A stretch of DNA of 44,227 bases, from NCBI RefSeq assembly GCF_001294465.1, contig NZ_LGAA01000008.1, positions 1 to 44,227 on the forward strand, in the 5' to 3' direction. Both the position numbers and the translations under genes were made by a program. Within the stretch, counting starts at the first letter, position 1. Every line of letters starts with the position of its first letter. Positions 21,061 through 33,314 of this stretch are shown here, piece after piece. Source of the DNA: Moellerella wisconsensis ATCC 35017 (GTDB taxonomy: Bacteria; Pseudomonadota; Gammaproteobacteria; Enterobacterales; Enterobacteriaceae). Under the pieces are notes generated by a model. The model made no database searches. It was not told where the DNA came from and was given only the letters and a program-made list of their open reading frames with translations.

Positions 21061-22707
21061 TTATTTTAGTAAATTATCATCATATTCAGGTTTATAGGCT
21101 TTACTATTAATAAATTCCTCAATATTTTGTGGTTTCTCCACATGGGCGAGATTATTATCAAAGATATATTCTGCGACTTTAGTGGCAACTTTTAACGATA
21201 CCGAAAGGATCTCTTTTTGTGGTGGATAAATTAGCCCCACATCGAGATAGGCATCGGTAATTTGCTCGGATAATGCTTGTGCCGCCACAATGAACATTTC
21301 ATCGGTAACACGTTTTGCGGCAGTAGCATAAATAGCCATACCCATTGCCGGGAAGATATAGACGTTATTTCCCTGTCCCGGAATAAAGGTTTTTCCTTGA
21401 TAATGAACCGGAGGGAAGGGACTTCCACTCGCAAATACGGCGCGCCCATCAGACCATTGATAGGCTTCTTCTGCGGTACATTCAGAGTGAACTGTTGGGT
21501 TAGAATAAGGGAAAATAATCGGGCGTTCATTTACCTCCGCCATCGCTTCAATCACTTGCTGATTAAAGGCTTTACCGACAGTTGATACACCGACGATAGC
21601 GGTAGGTTTTAGTTGACGAATCGCTTCGACAAAATTATCAATGGGTGCATGCTGATGAGCAAAAGGTTGTTGGAAGTCGGCTAAGTCAGTGCGTTGCGAT
21701 TGAACCAGTCCATTGATATCAAATAACCAGCAGTGCTGACGCGCTTCATCTTCACTGATACCCAGCATGGTGAGTGATTTAGCTATTAGATTAGCAATGC
21801 CCACGCCCGCGGTTCCAGCACCGAAAAACAGCACTCGTTGCTGCTCAAGTTTACCTTTAGTAATGCGTAGAGCGGTATTAATCCCTGCCAGTGCGACAGC
21901 AGCAGTACCTTGAATATCATCATTAAAGCAGCAAACTTGTTGACGATATTTGGCTAAGATAGGCGCGGCATGTGGGAAGGCAAAATCTTCAAATTGGATA
22001 CACGCATGTGGAAAGACTTTTTGTACTGCTTTAATAAAGGCATCGATAAAATCATCGTAAGCTTGACCGGTCACTCGCGGCTGTTTTAAGCCTAAATATA
22101 GAGGATCATTTAATCGCTCTTGGTTGTTGGTTCCAACGTCCAGAGTAATCGGCAAGGTTACTTGTGGTGGTACGGCGGCACAGGCGGTGTATAGCGAGAG
22201 TTTTCCAATTGGGATCCCCATACCGCCAATACCTTGGTCTCCTAATCCGAGGATACGTTCTCCATCGGTGACGACAATAAAGCGTACGTCTTTTTCGACC
22301 CAGTTACCCAGCATTTCTTCTAATTCATTTTGGCGAGTTATCGGTAAATATAAGCCACGTGGACGGCGTAAGATTTGATCAAATTTTTGGCAAGCTTCGC
22401 CGACGGTAGGTGTATATACTAGAGGGATAAATCGTGCAGGATCTGACATTAAGGTTTTAAAATACAGTGTTTCGTCGTTATCGTGTAATGACGACAGAAA
22501 AATATATTTTTCCAGATCGTTCGGTTTGGCATCGATTTGGCGCAATACACGTTGTAATTGCTCATTTTCTGTTTCAACGCGTTCTGGCAATAACCCTAAC
22601 AGCCCATATTTTTTACGCTGCTCAATAGTAAATGCGGTTGCCCGATTAAGTTTGGTATCATTTAATAATGCATCGCCTTTGGTTATTCTATTATTGATAT
22701 CTACCAT
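21061..22707 (-). CDS. maeA: NAD-dependent malic enzyme
   Basis: Malic enzyme converts malate to pyruvate and CO2 with reduction of NAD. The 548-residue product shows the family marks: VYTPTVGEACQKF (catalytic Tyr), VVTDGERILGLGDQGIGGMG, the metal-binding FEDFAFPHA and CFNDDIQGTAAV, the dinucleotide fold FFGAGTAGVGIAN and IFPYSNPT. It is shorter than E. coli MaeA (565) and clearly diverged at the N-terminus and C-terminus, so it may belong to a different malic/malolactic enzyme branch; the complete NAD fold favours malic enzyme. It stands alone, with its own terminator and a long AT-rich upstream region. A link to the oxalate genes is not shown. Confidence 0.88.
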   Translation of the reverse strand: MVDINNRITKGDALLNDTKLNRATAFTIEQRKKYGLLGLLPERVETENEQLQRVLRQIDAKPNDLEKYIFLSSLHDNDETLYFKTLMSDPARFIPLVYTPTVGEACQKFDQILRRPRGLYLPITRQNELEEMLGNWVEKDVRFIVVTDGERILGLGDQGIGGMGIPIGKLSLYTACAAVPPQVTLPITLDVGTNNQERLNDPLYLGLKQPRVTGQAYDDFIDAFIKAVQKVFPHACIQFEDFAFPHAAPILAKYRQQVCCFNDDIQGTAAVALAGINTALRITKGKLEQQRVLFFGAGTAGVGIANLIAKSLTMLGISEDEARQHCWLFDINGLVQSQRTDLADFQQPFAHQHAPIDNFVEAIRQLKPTAIVGVSTVGKAFNQQVIEAMAEVNERPIIFPYSNPTVHSECTAEEAYQWSDGRAVFASGSPFPPVHYQGKTFIPGQGNNVYIFPAMGMAIYATAAKRVTDEMFIVAAQALSEQITDAYLDVGLIYPPQKEILSVSLKVATKVAEYIFDNNLAHVEKPQNIEEFINSKAYKPEYDDNLLK

Positions 22708-23162
22708 TATATTACCTATTCAATTTTTATAATTAAATTAATTATTTCTATACTTATCAAGAGGTAATGAATCTATAAGCTACCTCTTATTTTTTATATA
22801 ACGTACATTGTTGATATGTTAGCTATAATGTTAAGCATAGATCGTTGTATAAATAGTAAAATATATCGTATTACATATTTTCTAAAGACAGTTTTAATAA
22901 CTAAATACTGTATATGAGAATACTCCATTTATTTTATAAAAACATTAGTTATAAATTATAAAATAAATTTTTAATAAGCTCATAGAGTCACATGATCATA
23001 TTTATAATGAATAAATTGATAGATGTCAAAAATAAACAATATTCAGTGATTTTTATTCTTATTGAGATTGATATAGTGTGATTAGTATAACTCACCTAGA
23101 GAATAGTAAAATAAAAGGATGTAATATAAAATAATATTATAAAAATAGAGTTAAGAATAAAT
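22708..23162 (-). promoter_or_regulatory. AT-rich upstream region of the malic enzyme gene
   Basis: About 450 very AT-rich bases with no credible frame. A hairpin AAGAGGTA/TACCTCTT (22759-22788) lies in the probable 5' leader, 50 bases before the start. The promoter is presumably here, but I can single out none of the many AT-rich boxes. Confidence 0.35.
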
Positions 23163-23190
23163 TTCCAAAGGGAAAATAGCCCCTTTGGAA
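23163..23190 (-). terminator. Probable terminator of the lipoprotein gene
   Basis: A perfect 10-bp stem (TTCCAAAGGG/CCCTTTGGAA) with an 8-base loop lies 14 bases after the stop of the - strand lipoprotein gene. The tail is only moderately T-rich, hence the reduced confidence. Confidence 0.6.
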
Positions 23191-23204
23191 TAAATTATCA
23201 TTTA

Positions 23205-23867
23205 TTAATTATTTCTTGGTCCATACAGACTGAATTTCTCAGCTCTATAATTATAAATTACTGAAAATACACCATCGAAAGAATTGCTATAATTTTTATA
23301 TCTGCCGATAATTCCTCGAGATACTGGCGAAGAGTGCAGTTTGAATGGATATTGCGAGCCATCTTTATAAATTAAGGTCACATTAAAATCGGTTAATGGT
23401 TGGCTATAAAGGACTAAGTCACTTTTGGTATCACTATCTTTGATCATATGTGGTACTGCATAGCGAATAGATTTTAGGGTGCCATGATAGGTATAAAAGA
23501 ATCCTTGAATATTATCAGGATTAGGAATGGCATAGTGGTTAAAATCTGGCTCACTTCTCAGGCCGATTAATGCTAAAGACGTATCATAGCCGGCAATAAT
23601 AAGTTCATTATCGGGAGCGAGAGCCACTATTTTAAATCCTTGAGTATTGGCATCGACGGCCTTATGTTTTAAAACCTCAACCGTATATTCGAGAGGGAAA
23701 GGCTTTCCATCAATATTTTCTGCCCCTTGGATTTGGCTTGCCATAGTTAAAATAATATCATCTGAAGGTGTAGGATGTTTCCAACGAACATTTGAGCAAG
23801 AGGTTAAGGTAAATAATAAGCTTAAGGTAAGAATAAATGTCAGAAATTTAGGGTTGTTATTATTCAT
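23205..23867 (-). CDS. Putative lipoprotein of unknown function
   Basis: I do not recognise this 220-residue protein. Its N-terminus is a lipoprotein signal: a short polar start, a hydrophobic core (about residues 8-21) and the lipobox LTSC with Cys24, followed by Ser-Asn, which under the +2 rule would favour outer-membrane sorting. The rest has no cysteine and no further membrane segment, and is rich in Tyr and Asp with alternating strand-like stretches, so a periplasmic beta-rich domain is likely. It stands alone between the malic enzyme gene and the thiamine operon, both sides bounded by terminators. The ribosome site is weak (GAGG 11 bases from the ATG). It has no counterpart at this place in E. 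coli. Confidence 0.75.
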   Translation of the reverse strand: MNNNNPKFLTFILTLSLLFTLTSCSNVRWKHPTPSDDIILTMASQIQGAENIDGKPFPLEYTVEVLKHKAVDANTQGFKIVALAPDNELIIAGYDTSLALIGLRSEPDFNHYAIPNPDNIQGFFYTYHGTLKSIRYAVPHMIKDSDTKSDLVLYSQPLTDFNVTLIYKDGSQYPFKLHSSPVSRGIIGRYKNYSNSFDGVFSVIYNYRAEKFSLYGPRNN

Positions 23868-23949
23868 TATTGTTTAAACCTCAGTTCTGCTATTGATAAT
23901 AAATAACAATAATAAATAAAATAAATCTACAGTGCAGTAGCAAAATAGG

Positions 23950-23982
23950 CGAAACGTAATTTTTTATTTAAATTACGTTTCG
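23950..23982 (-). terminator. Terminator of the thi operon
   Basis: A perfect 13-bp stem (CGAAACGTAATTT/AAATTACGTTTCG) with a 7-base loop begins 6 bases after the thiH stop. A partly T-rich tail (CCTATTTTG) follows on the - strand. Position and stem strength mark the end of the operon. Confidence 0.75.
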
Positions 23983-23988
23983 TGATGT

Positions 23989-25110
23989 TTAACGGCCTAA
24001 ATAGCCATCCCAATCTTTCCATACTGGCTGTAGACCAGATTGAACAATTGCTTGAGCTACTTGCTGGGCACTGCGATTATCATGTGGTGTAAATTGCTCT
24101 AATTCAGCATGATCATCGGCATAGCCTCCCGGCTGCGTTTTGGAGCCGGCACTGACATTGTTAATTGCCAGCGGGATTACATGATCGCGAAAATAAGGTG
24201 ATTCACGGGTTGAAAGCGACAGCTCAACATCAGGCGCCAGTAGCCTAAAAGCACAAATTAATTGGACTAACTCGGCTTCAGTCATTACGGATGCCGGCTC
24301 TATGCTGCCTGCACAGGGGCGTAGCCGTGGAAAAGAGATAGAATAACGACTTTGCCAATAATGTTTTTGTAAATAAATTAAATGCTCTGCTACCATATAG
24401 CAATCTGTGCGCCAACTCGCAGAAAGTCCCACTAGGGCGCCCAGTCCAATTTTATCAATCCCCGCCTGCCCAAGCCTATCTGGGGTGTTTAACCGCCAAT
24501 GAAAATCTTGTTTTTTACCTTTAAGATGATGACGTTGGTAACTTGGCTGATGGTAGGTTTCTTGATATACCATGACACCATCGAGTCCGAGTGTTTTTAA
24601 TTCGGCGTATTCTTCGGTGCTTAATGGCTGGACTTCCATCATTAACGCACTGAAATACTGGCGAATTATCGGTAAATATTGGCGAAAATAATCCATGCCA
24701 ACTTTATGTTGATGTTCTCCGGTAACAAGCAGCAGACTATCGAAGCCTAATTTGCGAATAGTCTGGCATTCGTTGATGATTTCTGTGTGATTTAATGTTT
24801 TGCGTTTAATCTTGTTACTCATTGAAAAACCACAATAAGTACAATCATTAGCGCACAAATTAGATAAATACAACGGCACATAGAAACCCACGGTATTACC
24901 AAAACGTTGGCGGGTTAAGCTTTGGGCTTTATGCGCCATCGGCTCTAAATAATCCCGTGCCGCCGGAGAAAGCAACGCCATAAAATCATCCAGGGTTAGT
25001 GTGTCGCAACTCAGGGCCCGCTCTACATCGGCGGCGGTTTTGGCATGAAGCCGCAAGGTAAGATCATCCCAATCTAATTGCTGCCAGTGCTGGCTAAAAC
25101 AGTGACTCAT
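23989..25110 (-). CDS. thiH: 2-iminoacetate synthase (tyrosine lyase) ThiH
   Basis: ThiH is a radical SAM enzyme that cleaves tyrosine to dehydroglycine (2-iminoacetate) and p-cresol, supplying part of the thiazole ring of thiamine. The 373-residue product is close to E. coli (377). The [4Fe-4S] motif CxxxCxxC is Cys86, Cys90, Cys93 in [12 protein letters not shown]. The C-terminal domain with [24 protein letters not shown] and GGY follows the family. It overlaps the end of thiG by 4 bases (ATGA type), which suggests translational coupling in the partner pair ThiG-ThiH. Confidence 0.96.
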   Translation of the reverse strand: MSHCFSQHWQQLDWDDLTLRLHAKTAADVERALSCDTLTLDDFMALLSPAARDYLEPMAHKAQSLTRQRFGNTVGFYVPLYLSNLCANDCTYCGFSMSNKIKRKTLNHTEIINECQTIRKLGFDSLLLVTGEHQHKVGMDYFRQYLPIIRQYFSALMMEVQPLSTEEYAELKTLGLDGVMVYQETYHQPSYQRHHLKGKKQDFHWRLNTPDRLGQAGIDKIGLGALVGLSASWRTDCYMVAEHLIYLQKHYWQSRYSISFPRLRPCAGSIEPASVMTEAELVQLICAFRLLAPDVELSLSTRESPYFRDHVIPLAINNVSAGSKTQPGGYADDHAELEQFTPHDNRSAQQVAQAIVQSGLQPVWKDWDGYLGR

Positions 25111-25892
25111 TGCAGTACCTCAAGAAATTGGGTTAATGGACTTGAGGCTTCGGCATGATGACGAGATTTAGCCAGTCCGGCTTGGCGCGCTAGCTCGCCC
25201 GCTTGCAAGGCGATTTTAAATGCTTGCGCCATGCTTATTGGATCTTTTGCGACCGCGATCGCAGTATTAACTAATACTGCATCAGCGCCCAGTTCCATGG
25301 CTTCTAAGGCGTGACTTGGCGCGCCAATACCGGCATCAATGACTACCGGAACTTGAGATTGTTCAATAATAATTTGCAGCATCTCTTTGGTGACTAAGCC
25401 TTTATTTGAGCCAATTGGCGCACCTAATGGCATCACCGCCGCACAGCCAACGTGTTCTAAACGGCGGCATAATACTGGGTCTGCGCCGCAATAGGGTAAA
25501 ACTATAAATCCCTCTTTGACCAATTGCTCGGCGGCTTTTAAGGTTTCGATAGGATCAGGTAATAAATATTTTAAATCTGGATGGATTTCTAATTTAATCC
25601 AATGAGTCCCAAGGGCTTCGCGGGCGAGATGCGCCGCAAAAATCGCTTCTTGAGCATTTTTAGCCCCAGAAGTATTGGGCAGTAATTTAACGCCCAAATC
25701 TAATAATGGTTGCAGTATATTATCGCTATTACTTTTGGACTGATGGGAACGTAAATCAATCCGTTTCATTGCCATGGTGACGAGTTGGCTCCCAGAGGCC
25801 TCAATGGCTTGTTGCATTAAGCGCGGACTGGCAAATTTTCCGGTTCCGGTAAATAGACGCGATGAAAACGTAGTATCGGCAATTTTTAACAT
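25107..25892 (-). CDS. thiG: Thiazole synthase ThiG
   Basis: ThiG joins deoxyxylulose phosphate, dehydroglycine and ThiS-thiocarboxylate sulfur into the thiazole phosphate. It is a TIM-barrel of 261 residues (E. coli 256). The Schiff-base lysine is most likely Lys100 in [11 protein letters not shown]. The sugar-phosphate-binding [10 protein letters not shown] and the [12 protein letters not shown] loop are present. It starts 2 bases after the thiS stop and overlaps thiH by 4 bases, so thiS-thiG-thiH are tightly coupled. Confidence 0.97.
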   Translation of the reverse strand: MLKIADTTFSSRLFTGTGKFASPRLMQQAIEASGSQLVTMAMKRIDLRSHQSKSNSDNILQPLLDLGVKLLPNTSGAKNAQEAIFAAHLAREALGTHWIKLEIHPDLKYLLPDPIETLKAAEQLVKEGFIVLPYCGADPVLCRRLEHVGCAAVMPLGAPIGSNKGLVTKEMLQIIIEQSQVPVVIDAGIGAPSHALEAMELGADAVLVNTAIAVAKDPISMAQAFKIALQAGELARQAGLAKSRHHAEASSPLTQFLEVLQ

Positions 25893-25894
25893 AG

Positions 25895-26095
25895 CTAACC
25901 TCCAGCAATAGCTTGAAACAACAGGATGTTATCTCCATCATTAATCTTATGAGTCTCCCATTGAGCGCGTGGAATTATAATTTGATTAATGGCCAGCGCG
26001 GTTCCAGCCTGAGAACGAGCTAGCAAAATTAACAGTTGGCTGACTGTTAACGGAGATTGAAATTCTTTAATTTGATTGTTGATCATGATACGCAT
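25895..26095 (-). CDS. thiS: Sulfur carrier protein ThiS
   Basis: ThiS is a ubiquitin-like sulfur carrier whose C-terminal glycine is adenylated by ThiF and then loaded with sulfur. The product is 66 residues and ends in AIAGG, the required Gly-Gly tail (65-66). The core [29 protein letters not shown] aligns well with E. coli ThiS, and the start MRIMINNQ matches MQILFNDQ there. The first 13 bases overlap the end of thiF, a compact arrangement that fits coupled synthesis of the two partners. Confidence 0.95.
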   Translation of the reverse strand: MRIMINNQIKEFQSPLTVSQLLILLARSQAGTALAINQIIIPRAQWETHKINDGDNILLFQAIAGG

Positions 26096-26840
26096 ACGGC
26101 TTCCTTACAGATGGAACAATCGGCCGAGCGGCTGAGTTGCAATGTATTCCAACTGTGTTGTTTACCGTCAAATAGGCGGAGTTTTCCGCTCAAAGGTGAG
26201 GGTAATCCGGCGAGCAATTTAATGGCTTCAAGCGCTTGTAGCGTACCAATCACACCAACGACCGGACCGAGAACACCTGCAGTTCGGCAATTACGTTGAG
26301 GCTCATATTGATCAGGGTATAAACAGGCATAACAGCCTTGCAAATATGGGGGTTCGATAACCATGAGTTGTCCACCAAAGCCGACCGCACTGCCGCTGAT
26401 CAGTGGTTTATTTTCTGCGATACAGGCCGCATTAACTGCATGGCGCGTTGCCATATTGTCACAGCAATCGAGAACCAAATCGACTTGTTTGACCAACGGA
26501 CGTAGCGCAGTGAAATCCAGTTTTTGCTGCACTATTTTAGTGGTTACCAAGGGGTTCAGCGCATTTAGTTGAGTCGCGGCTAAACGGACTTTAGCTTGAG
26601 ATACGTCGTTCGTACGGTAAAGAACTTGCCGTTGTAAGTTCGAGATATGCAGCTCATCGTGATCTGCTAACCATAATTTCCCGACGCCAGCCGCGCTTAA
26701 ATAGAGTGCTGCTGGTGAGCCTAGCCCGCCTAAACCAACAATTAATACTTGGCTATTTTTGAGTTTTTCTTGGCCTGAAACTCCAATGTCTTCAAGCAAT
26801 ATCTGACGGCTATAACGCATAAATTCATCATCATTTAGCA

Positions 26841-26841
<1 letters not shown>
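26083..26841 (-). CDS. thiF: ThiS adenylyltransferase ThiF
   Basis: ThiF is an E1-like enzyme that adenylates the C-terminus of ThiS. The 252-residue product (E. coli 251) has the nucleotide-binding GLGGLG (36-41), the active-site region with Cys185 in PQRNCRTAG, and four zinc ligands in two pairs, Cys170/Cys173 and Cys242/Cys245. The start ATG overlaps the thiE stop (TAATG). The last bases reach 13 bases into thiS. Confidence 0.96.
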
Positions 26842-29673
<2,832 letters not shown>

Positions 29674-29770
29674 CTTGTTCCCTTCGCGGGTATTAACCCG
29701 ATCAGGTTCCGCGGATCCCGAATTAACGGTCTCAGCCTGTATACTTTCGTATTCTAGGCACTCCGACAAG
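29674..29770 (-). promoter_or_regulatory. TPP riboswitch (THI element) controlling thiC
   Basis: On the - strand the element opens with CTTGTCGGAGTGCC, has the conserved CTGAGA (in GGCTGAGACC) and closes with the thi-box stretch TAATACCCGCGAAGGGAAC followed by ACAAG, which pairs with the first CTTGT as P1. These are the hallmark segments of the TPP aptamer. High thiamine diphosphate should switch the operon off. It starts at about +1 of the predicted promoter. Confidence 0.96.
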
Positions 29771-29779
29771 ATGCGAACC

Positions 29780-29807
29780 AGTATAAAAGGGATTATAAAA
29801 ACTACAA
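29780..29807 (-). promoter_or_regulatory. Promoter of the thi operon
   Basis: On the - strand TTGTAG (29802-29807) and TATACT (29780-29785) lie 16 bases apart, placing the transcription start near 29772, right at the 5' end of the riboswitch. Confidence 0.7.
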
Positions 29808-29875
29808 CCCCCTTAATTATTTATAAGTTAAATAATATTAAATCTAGATAATCGATAGGCTAAGCACTAAATCGA

Positions 29876-30538
29876 TTAAATTTTCCACTGCAATTGAGTC
29901 CATTGCTGCTCCATCGCGATTTCTGCCAGTCGAGGGTCAGCATTGATGGTAATGACTTGATCTGCAAAATAACACATGGGCAAATCATTAGCCGAGTCGG
30001 TATAAAACACAATTTCCGCATCGCTGACTCGTTGCTGACTTAACCACTGGGTGAGGCGTTTTACTTTGCCAGCTTTAAAACTGGCAATCCCGTTTATTGT
30101 CCCTGAATAGCTATTATTAATCACCTGCATATCGATACCTATAGCAAAATCAGCATGCAGTTTTGCGGCAATTTTTTTGACAATAAAAGAGACCGTTGCA
30201 GAGATGATTATCACGGGAATATGACGCTGACGATAATCGTCGATACACTGGCGAGCTGCTGGATAAATGTTGGGCAGGATGATGGTATTAACAAAGTCAT
30301 CGAGCCATATATCAACTTGCTCGGTTGGAATGCCCGCAAGTGCTTGCATACTAAAGGCTAGATACGCGGGCATATCTAATATACCCGCATTATATTGTGC
30401 CATCATGCGGCTATCTTCGGCGATAAACTGGGGATCGTTGATGATCTGTTTATCCCATAGATAATGTGTCCATAATACACTGCTATCGCCTTGGATCAGT
30501 GTTTCGTCTAAATCAAACACCGCTATTTTTGTTGTCAT
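29876..30538 (-). CDS. HAD-superfamily (subfamily IB) phosphatase
   Basis: The haloacid dehalogenase fold with phosphoserine-phosphatase-like features predicts a small-molecule phosphomonoesterase. The 220-residue product has motif I FDLDETL (Asp9 nucleophile, Asp11), motif II ISAT, a lysine in motif III and motif IV YTDSANDLPM. There is a helical cap between motifs I and II (about 20-95) and no signal peptide, so it acts in the cytoplasm. It follows the ABC ATPase gene by 52 bases on the same strand and is probably the last gene of the importer operon. Substrate unknown. It might remove phosphate from the product released by the alkaline-phosphatase-like enzyme of the same operon. Confidence 0.85.
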   Translation of the reverse strand: MTTKIAVFDLDETLIQGDSSVLWTHYLWDKQIINDPQFIAEDSRMMAQYNAGILDMPAYLAFSMQALAGIPTEQVDIWLDDFVNTIILPNIYPAARQCIDDYRQRHIPVIIISATVSFIVKKIAAKLHADFAIGIDMQVINNSYSGTINGIASFKAGKVKRLTQWLSQQRVSDAEIVFYTDSANDLPMCYFADQVITINADPRLAEIAMEQQWTQLQWKI

Positions 30539-30590
30539 TATTGTAACCTTGAGGCTGTGTTATTGGCTTATATATGATGTCTGTTAATTA

Positions 30591-31607
30591 TTAAGCTAGC
30601 GAGCGAATTTCATTCTTATTAAACAATAATTCAAGCTGGCTACCGGGCTCAAATAAACGTTCTGAAGAACGATTGAGTAAGTCGACCGTCATTTCTCCTG
30701 CCGCGGTTTGGACTGTATAGCGAATAATATTGCCTAACAATTGATGTTCTACAATTGTGGCCGCCACAGGTGCAGAAATATGGTTACCGTAATGACGACC
30801 GGTTTCGCGGACATAGATAGATTCAGGACGAATAGCCAACATGCCTTGCTGATTAATCCCTAATAATTTATTGGCTTTTTCTGCCTCTATTAGATTGTAA
30901 TGCCCCATAAAACGCGCCACAAATTGATTGGCAGGTTGAGTATAGATATTTTCTGCGCTGTCATTTTGAATAATTGCCCCTTGATTCATTAAAAAGATCC
31001 TATCCGATAAGATCATCGCCTCATCTTGATCATGGGTGACAAATAATGTGGTTAAATTAAGTTCTCGTTGTATGCGGCGAATTTGTTGACGTAAATTTTT
31101 ACGAATACGGGCATCTAATGCTGAAAGTGGCTCATCTAATAGCAAAATTTTAGGTTGCATAACTAGGGCGCGAGCTAGCGCAACACGTTGGCGCTGACCG
31201 CCAGATAATTGATGAGGATATTGCTGCTCTTTACCTTGAAGCTCAACCATTTCAATCACTTCACTTATCGCAGTCTGGCGTTGATGGCTCGGTATATTGT
31301 GCATTTTTAATCCGAAGCCAACATTTTGCTCTACGGTCATATTCGGGAATAAGGCGTAGCTCTGGAATACCATACCCACGCCGCGATGTTGGGCGAGTTG
31401 ATGGGTTATGTCTTTATGATTAACATACAAATTACCGCTATCTGGAGTTTCTAATCCAGCAATACAGCGCAATAATGTCGATTTACCACAGCCGCTGGGG
31501 CCTAATAAAGTAATAAATTCGCCTTGCTCGATAGAAAATTGGATCTCAGAAAAAACCTGATTTTGACCAAATGATTTAGTTAAATTTTCAGCAATAACAT
31601 AACTCAT
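30591..31607 (-). CDS. ABC transporter ATP-binding protein (importer)
   Basis: ATPase of an ABC importer. The 338-residue product has Walker A GPSGCGKST, the Q-loop region GMVFQSYALFP, the signature LSGGQRQR, Walker B ILLLDEPLSALD and the switch histidine in FVTHD. A C-terminal domain of about 100 residues of the TOBE type follows, as in the PotA/FbpC/PhnT class. The ATG at 31607 is chosen because the protein then begins MSYVIAENLTKSFGQ and AAAGG lies 8 bases upstream. An ATG 39 bases earlier would overlap the permease gene. Substrate is set by the partner genes upstream. Confidence 0.92.
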   Translation of the reverse strand: MSYVIAENLTKSFGQNQVFSEIQFSIEQGEFITLLGPSGCGKSTLLRCIAGLETPDSGNLYVNHKDITHQLAQHRGVGMVFQSYALFPNMTVEQNVGFGLKMHNIPSHQRQTAISEVIEMVELQGKEQQYPHQLSGGQRQRVALARALVMQPKILLLDEPLSALDARIRKNLRQQIRRIQRELNLTTLFVTHDQDEAMILSDRIFLMNQGAIIQNDSAENIYTQPANQFVARFMGHYNLIEAEKANKLLGINQQGMLAIRPESIYVRETGRHYGNHISAPVAATIVEHQLLGNIIRYTVQTAAGEMTVDLLNRSSERLFEPGSQLELLFNKNEIRSLA

Positions 31608-31618
31608 AAAATGTACCT

Positions 31619-32419
31619 TTAGCGATTTAAACGCGTGGCAAACCAAGTTAACAACAGCGTAAATAAGAAATACGACATAACTAATGCCGAGGTAAAGTGG
31701 CCACTAGTTTGGCGCATATTAAACAGATAAATTTGCAAGGTTTCGTAGCGAGTGCCGACCAACATATTGGCGAATACAAATTCGCCCATTAAAAATGAAA
31801 AGGAGATCAACAGAGAGACTAAAAGTCCTTTGCGAATATTGGGAATAATAATTAATAAAAAAGCGTTAAGAGTACTGGCACCCAATAAATGTGCGGCATC
31901 AATTAAATCATGCAGATTGATCCCTTGTAAGCTATTGGCGAGTGAACGATACATAAAAGGAATTGTGATGGTAAAATAGGTACCAATAAGTATCCATGGC
32001 GTACCGACTAGCGGGAGCGGATCATCAGAAAATAGCTGCAATAATCCGACGGCAGACACTACTGGAGGAATAGCGAAAGGCACAATAATCACTAAATCCA
32101 TCAGACCTTTTAATTGAGGCAAGCGATAAAAAATGGCCAAAGTCATTGGTAAAATAACCAACAGGCTGACGAATAAGGTGACGAAACAGAGTAACAAAGA
32201 ACGCCCAAATGCCCATAAAAACCGCGGATCTTGCCAGAGTTGTAAATACCATTTGAAGGTTAATCCATCAGGCAAAATAGTCGCGCCCCACTGAGTTGCC
32301 AATGAATAAATTATGCTGGCAATAATAGGTAAGGCTAATAGACCGAGCGTAGTATAAATAACCCAATAATGAAAATATTGCCCAGCGGGTTTATGGATAC
32401 GTTTGATATCATTTTGCAT
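31619..32419 (-). CDS. ABC transporter permease (second)
   Basis: Inner-membrane permease of the importer, 266 residues, with about six hydrophobic segments starting near residue 17 (YWVIYTTLGLLALPIIASII). The cytoplasmic coupling loop with the EAA-type motif reads LIDAAHLLGASTLNAFLLIIIPNIRKG. It overlaps the end of the first permease gene by 11 bases, and the ATPase gene follows after 11 bases, so all are one transcript. Confidence 0.9.
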   Translation of the reverse strand: MQNDIKRIHKPAGQYFHYWVIYTTLGLLALPIIASIIYSLATQWGATILPDGLTFKWYLQLWQDPRFLWAFGRSLLLCFVTLFVSLLVILPMTLAIFYRLPQLKGLMDLVIIVPFAIPPVVSAVGLLQLFSDDPLPLVGTPWILIGTYFTITIPFMYRSLANSLQGINLHDLIDAAHLLGASTLNAFLLIIIPNIRKGLLVSLLISFSFLMGEFVFANMLVGTRYETLQIYLFNMRQTSGHFTSALVMSYFLFTLLLTWFATRLNR

Positions 32420-33314
32420 GATAACTCCGCTTTAATAATTGATGATGAATTAGGGTAATCAAACCAATAATGGCCATTAACAGTACCGAGAGTGCCGCGG
32501 CCATATTAGGTTCAAGATATAAATCTCCCGACACTAAACTAGCGATGCGAATTGTGACCAAATTATAATTTCCACTGGTCAGCGCATAAGTGCTGGCATA
32601 CGCACCTATGGCATTTGCCACCAAAATGATGAAAGTCCCGAGTAGCGCAGGGGAAAGAATGGGGAGTGCGACATATCGCCAATAAGCCCATTTATTGGCT
32701 CCCATAGTTTTCGCTGCTTCTTCCCATTCGGGTTTAAGTGCGTCAAAGGCGGGATACAACAGTAAAATAGCTAATGGGATTTGAAAATAGCTATACAGCA
32801 GCATTAAACCTGTGGCGCTATAAATATTAAAATCATCGATAACCCCCCAAGCCTTGAGTTGCAGCGTAATAGCACCGTTAAAACCGAGAATAATAATAAA
32901 AGCAAAAGCCAATGGAACGCCGCTAAAATTGCTCGCCATGGTAGTGAACGAAATAACCCACTGGCGAAGCCTTCCCTGAATTCGATACAGCGAAAATGCG
33001 GTAAGCGTAGCAATTAATAATCCAGCCACACTGGAAAATAGCGCCAACCAAAAAGTATTTTGAAATGCCTGCAAATAAAAATCGTTGGTGAAAATCTCGA
33101 TAAAATTGGCTAACGAGCCTTCATCTTGATCAATAAAACTATTAATTAGCACCCAAACCATAGGGGCGACTTGAAATACCATAAATAGCAGAAAAAAAGG
33201 CAGTAATAGCAAACCTGCTTGCCAAGGAAATTGCATCATATAACGTTTATAACGGCTAAGTATGCATTTTTTGTTGACGGTTTGATGTAATTCAAGCGGC
33301 AGTTGAGCCATCAT
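32409..33314 (-). CDS. ABC transporter permease (first)
   Basis: Inner-membrane permease of 301 residues with about six hydrophobic segments after a polar N-terminus of 30 residues. The EAA motif is EEAAKTMGANKWAYWRYVALP, the standard coupling loop of binding-protein-dependent importers. It starts in an ATGATG whose first ATG overlaps the stop of the phosphatase-like gene (ATGA), with AAGGA just upstream. Two different permeases form the heterodimeric channel with the second permease. Confidence 0.9.
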   Translation of the reverse strand: MMAQLPLELHQTVNKKCILSRYKRYMMQFPWQAGLLLLPFFLLFMVFQVAPMVWVLINSFIDQDEGSLANFIEIFTNDFYLQAFQNTFWLALFSSVAGLLIATLTAFSLYRIQGRLRQWVISFTTMASNFSGVPLAFAFIIILGFNGAITLQLKAWGVIDDFNIYSATGLMLLYSYFQIPLAILLLYPAFDALKPEWEEAAKTMGANKWAYWRYVALPILSPALLGTFIILVANAIGAYASTYALTSGNYNLVTIRIASLVSGDLYLEPNMAAALSVLLMAIIGLITLIHHQLLKRSYHAK

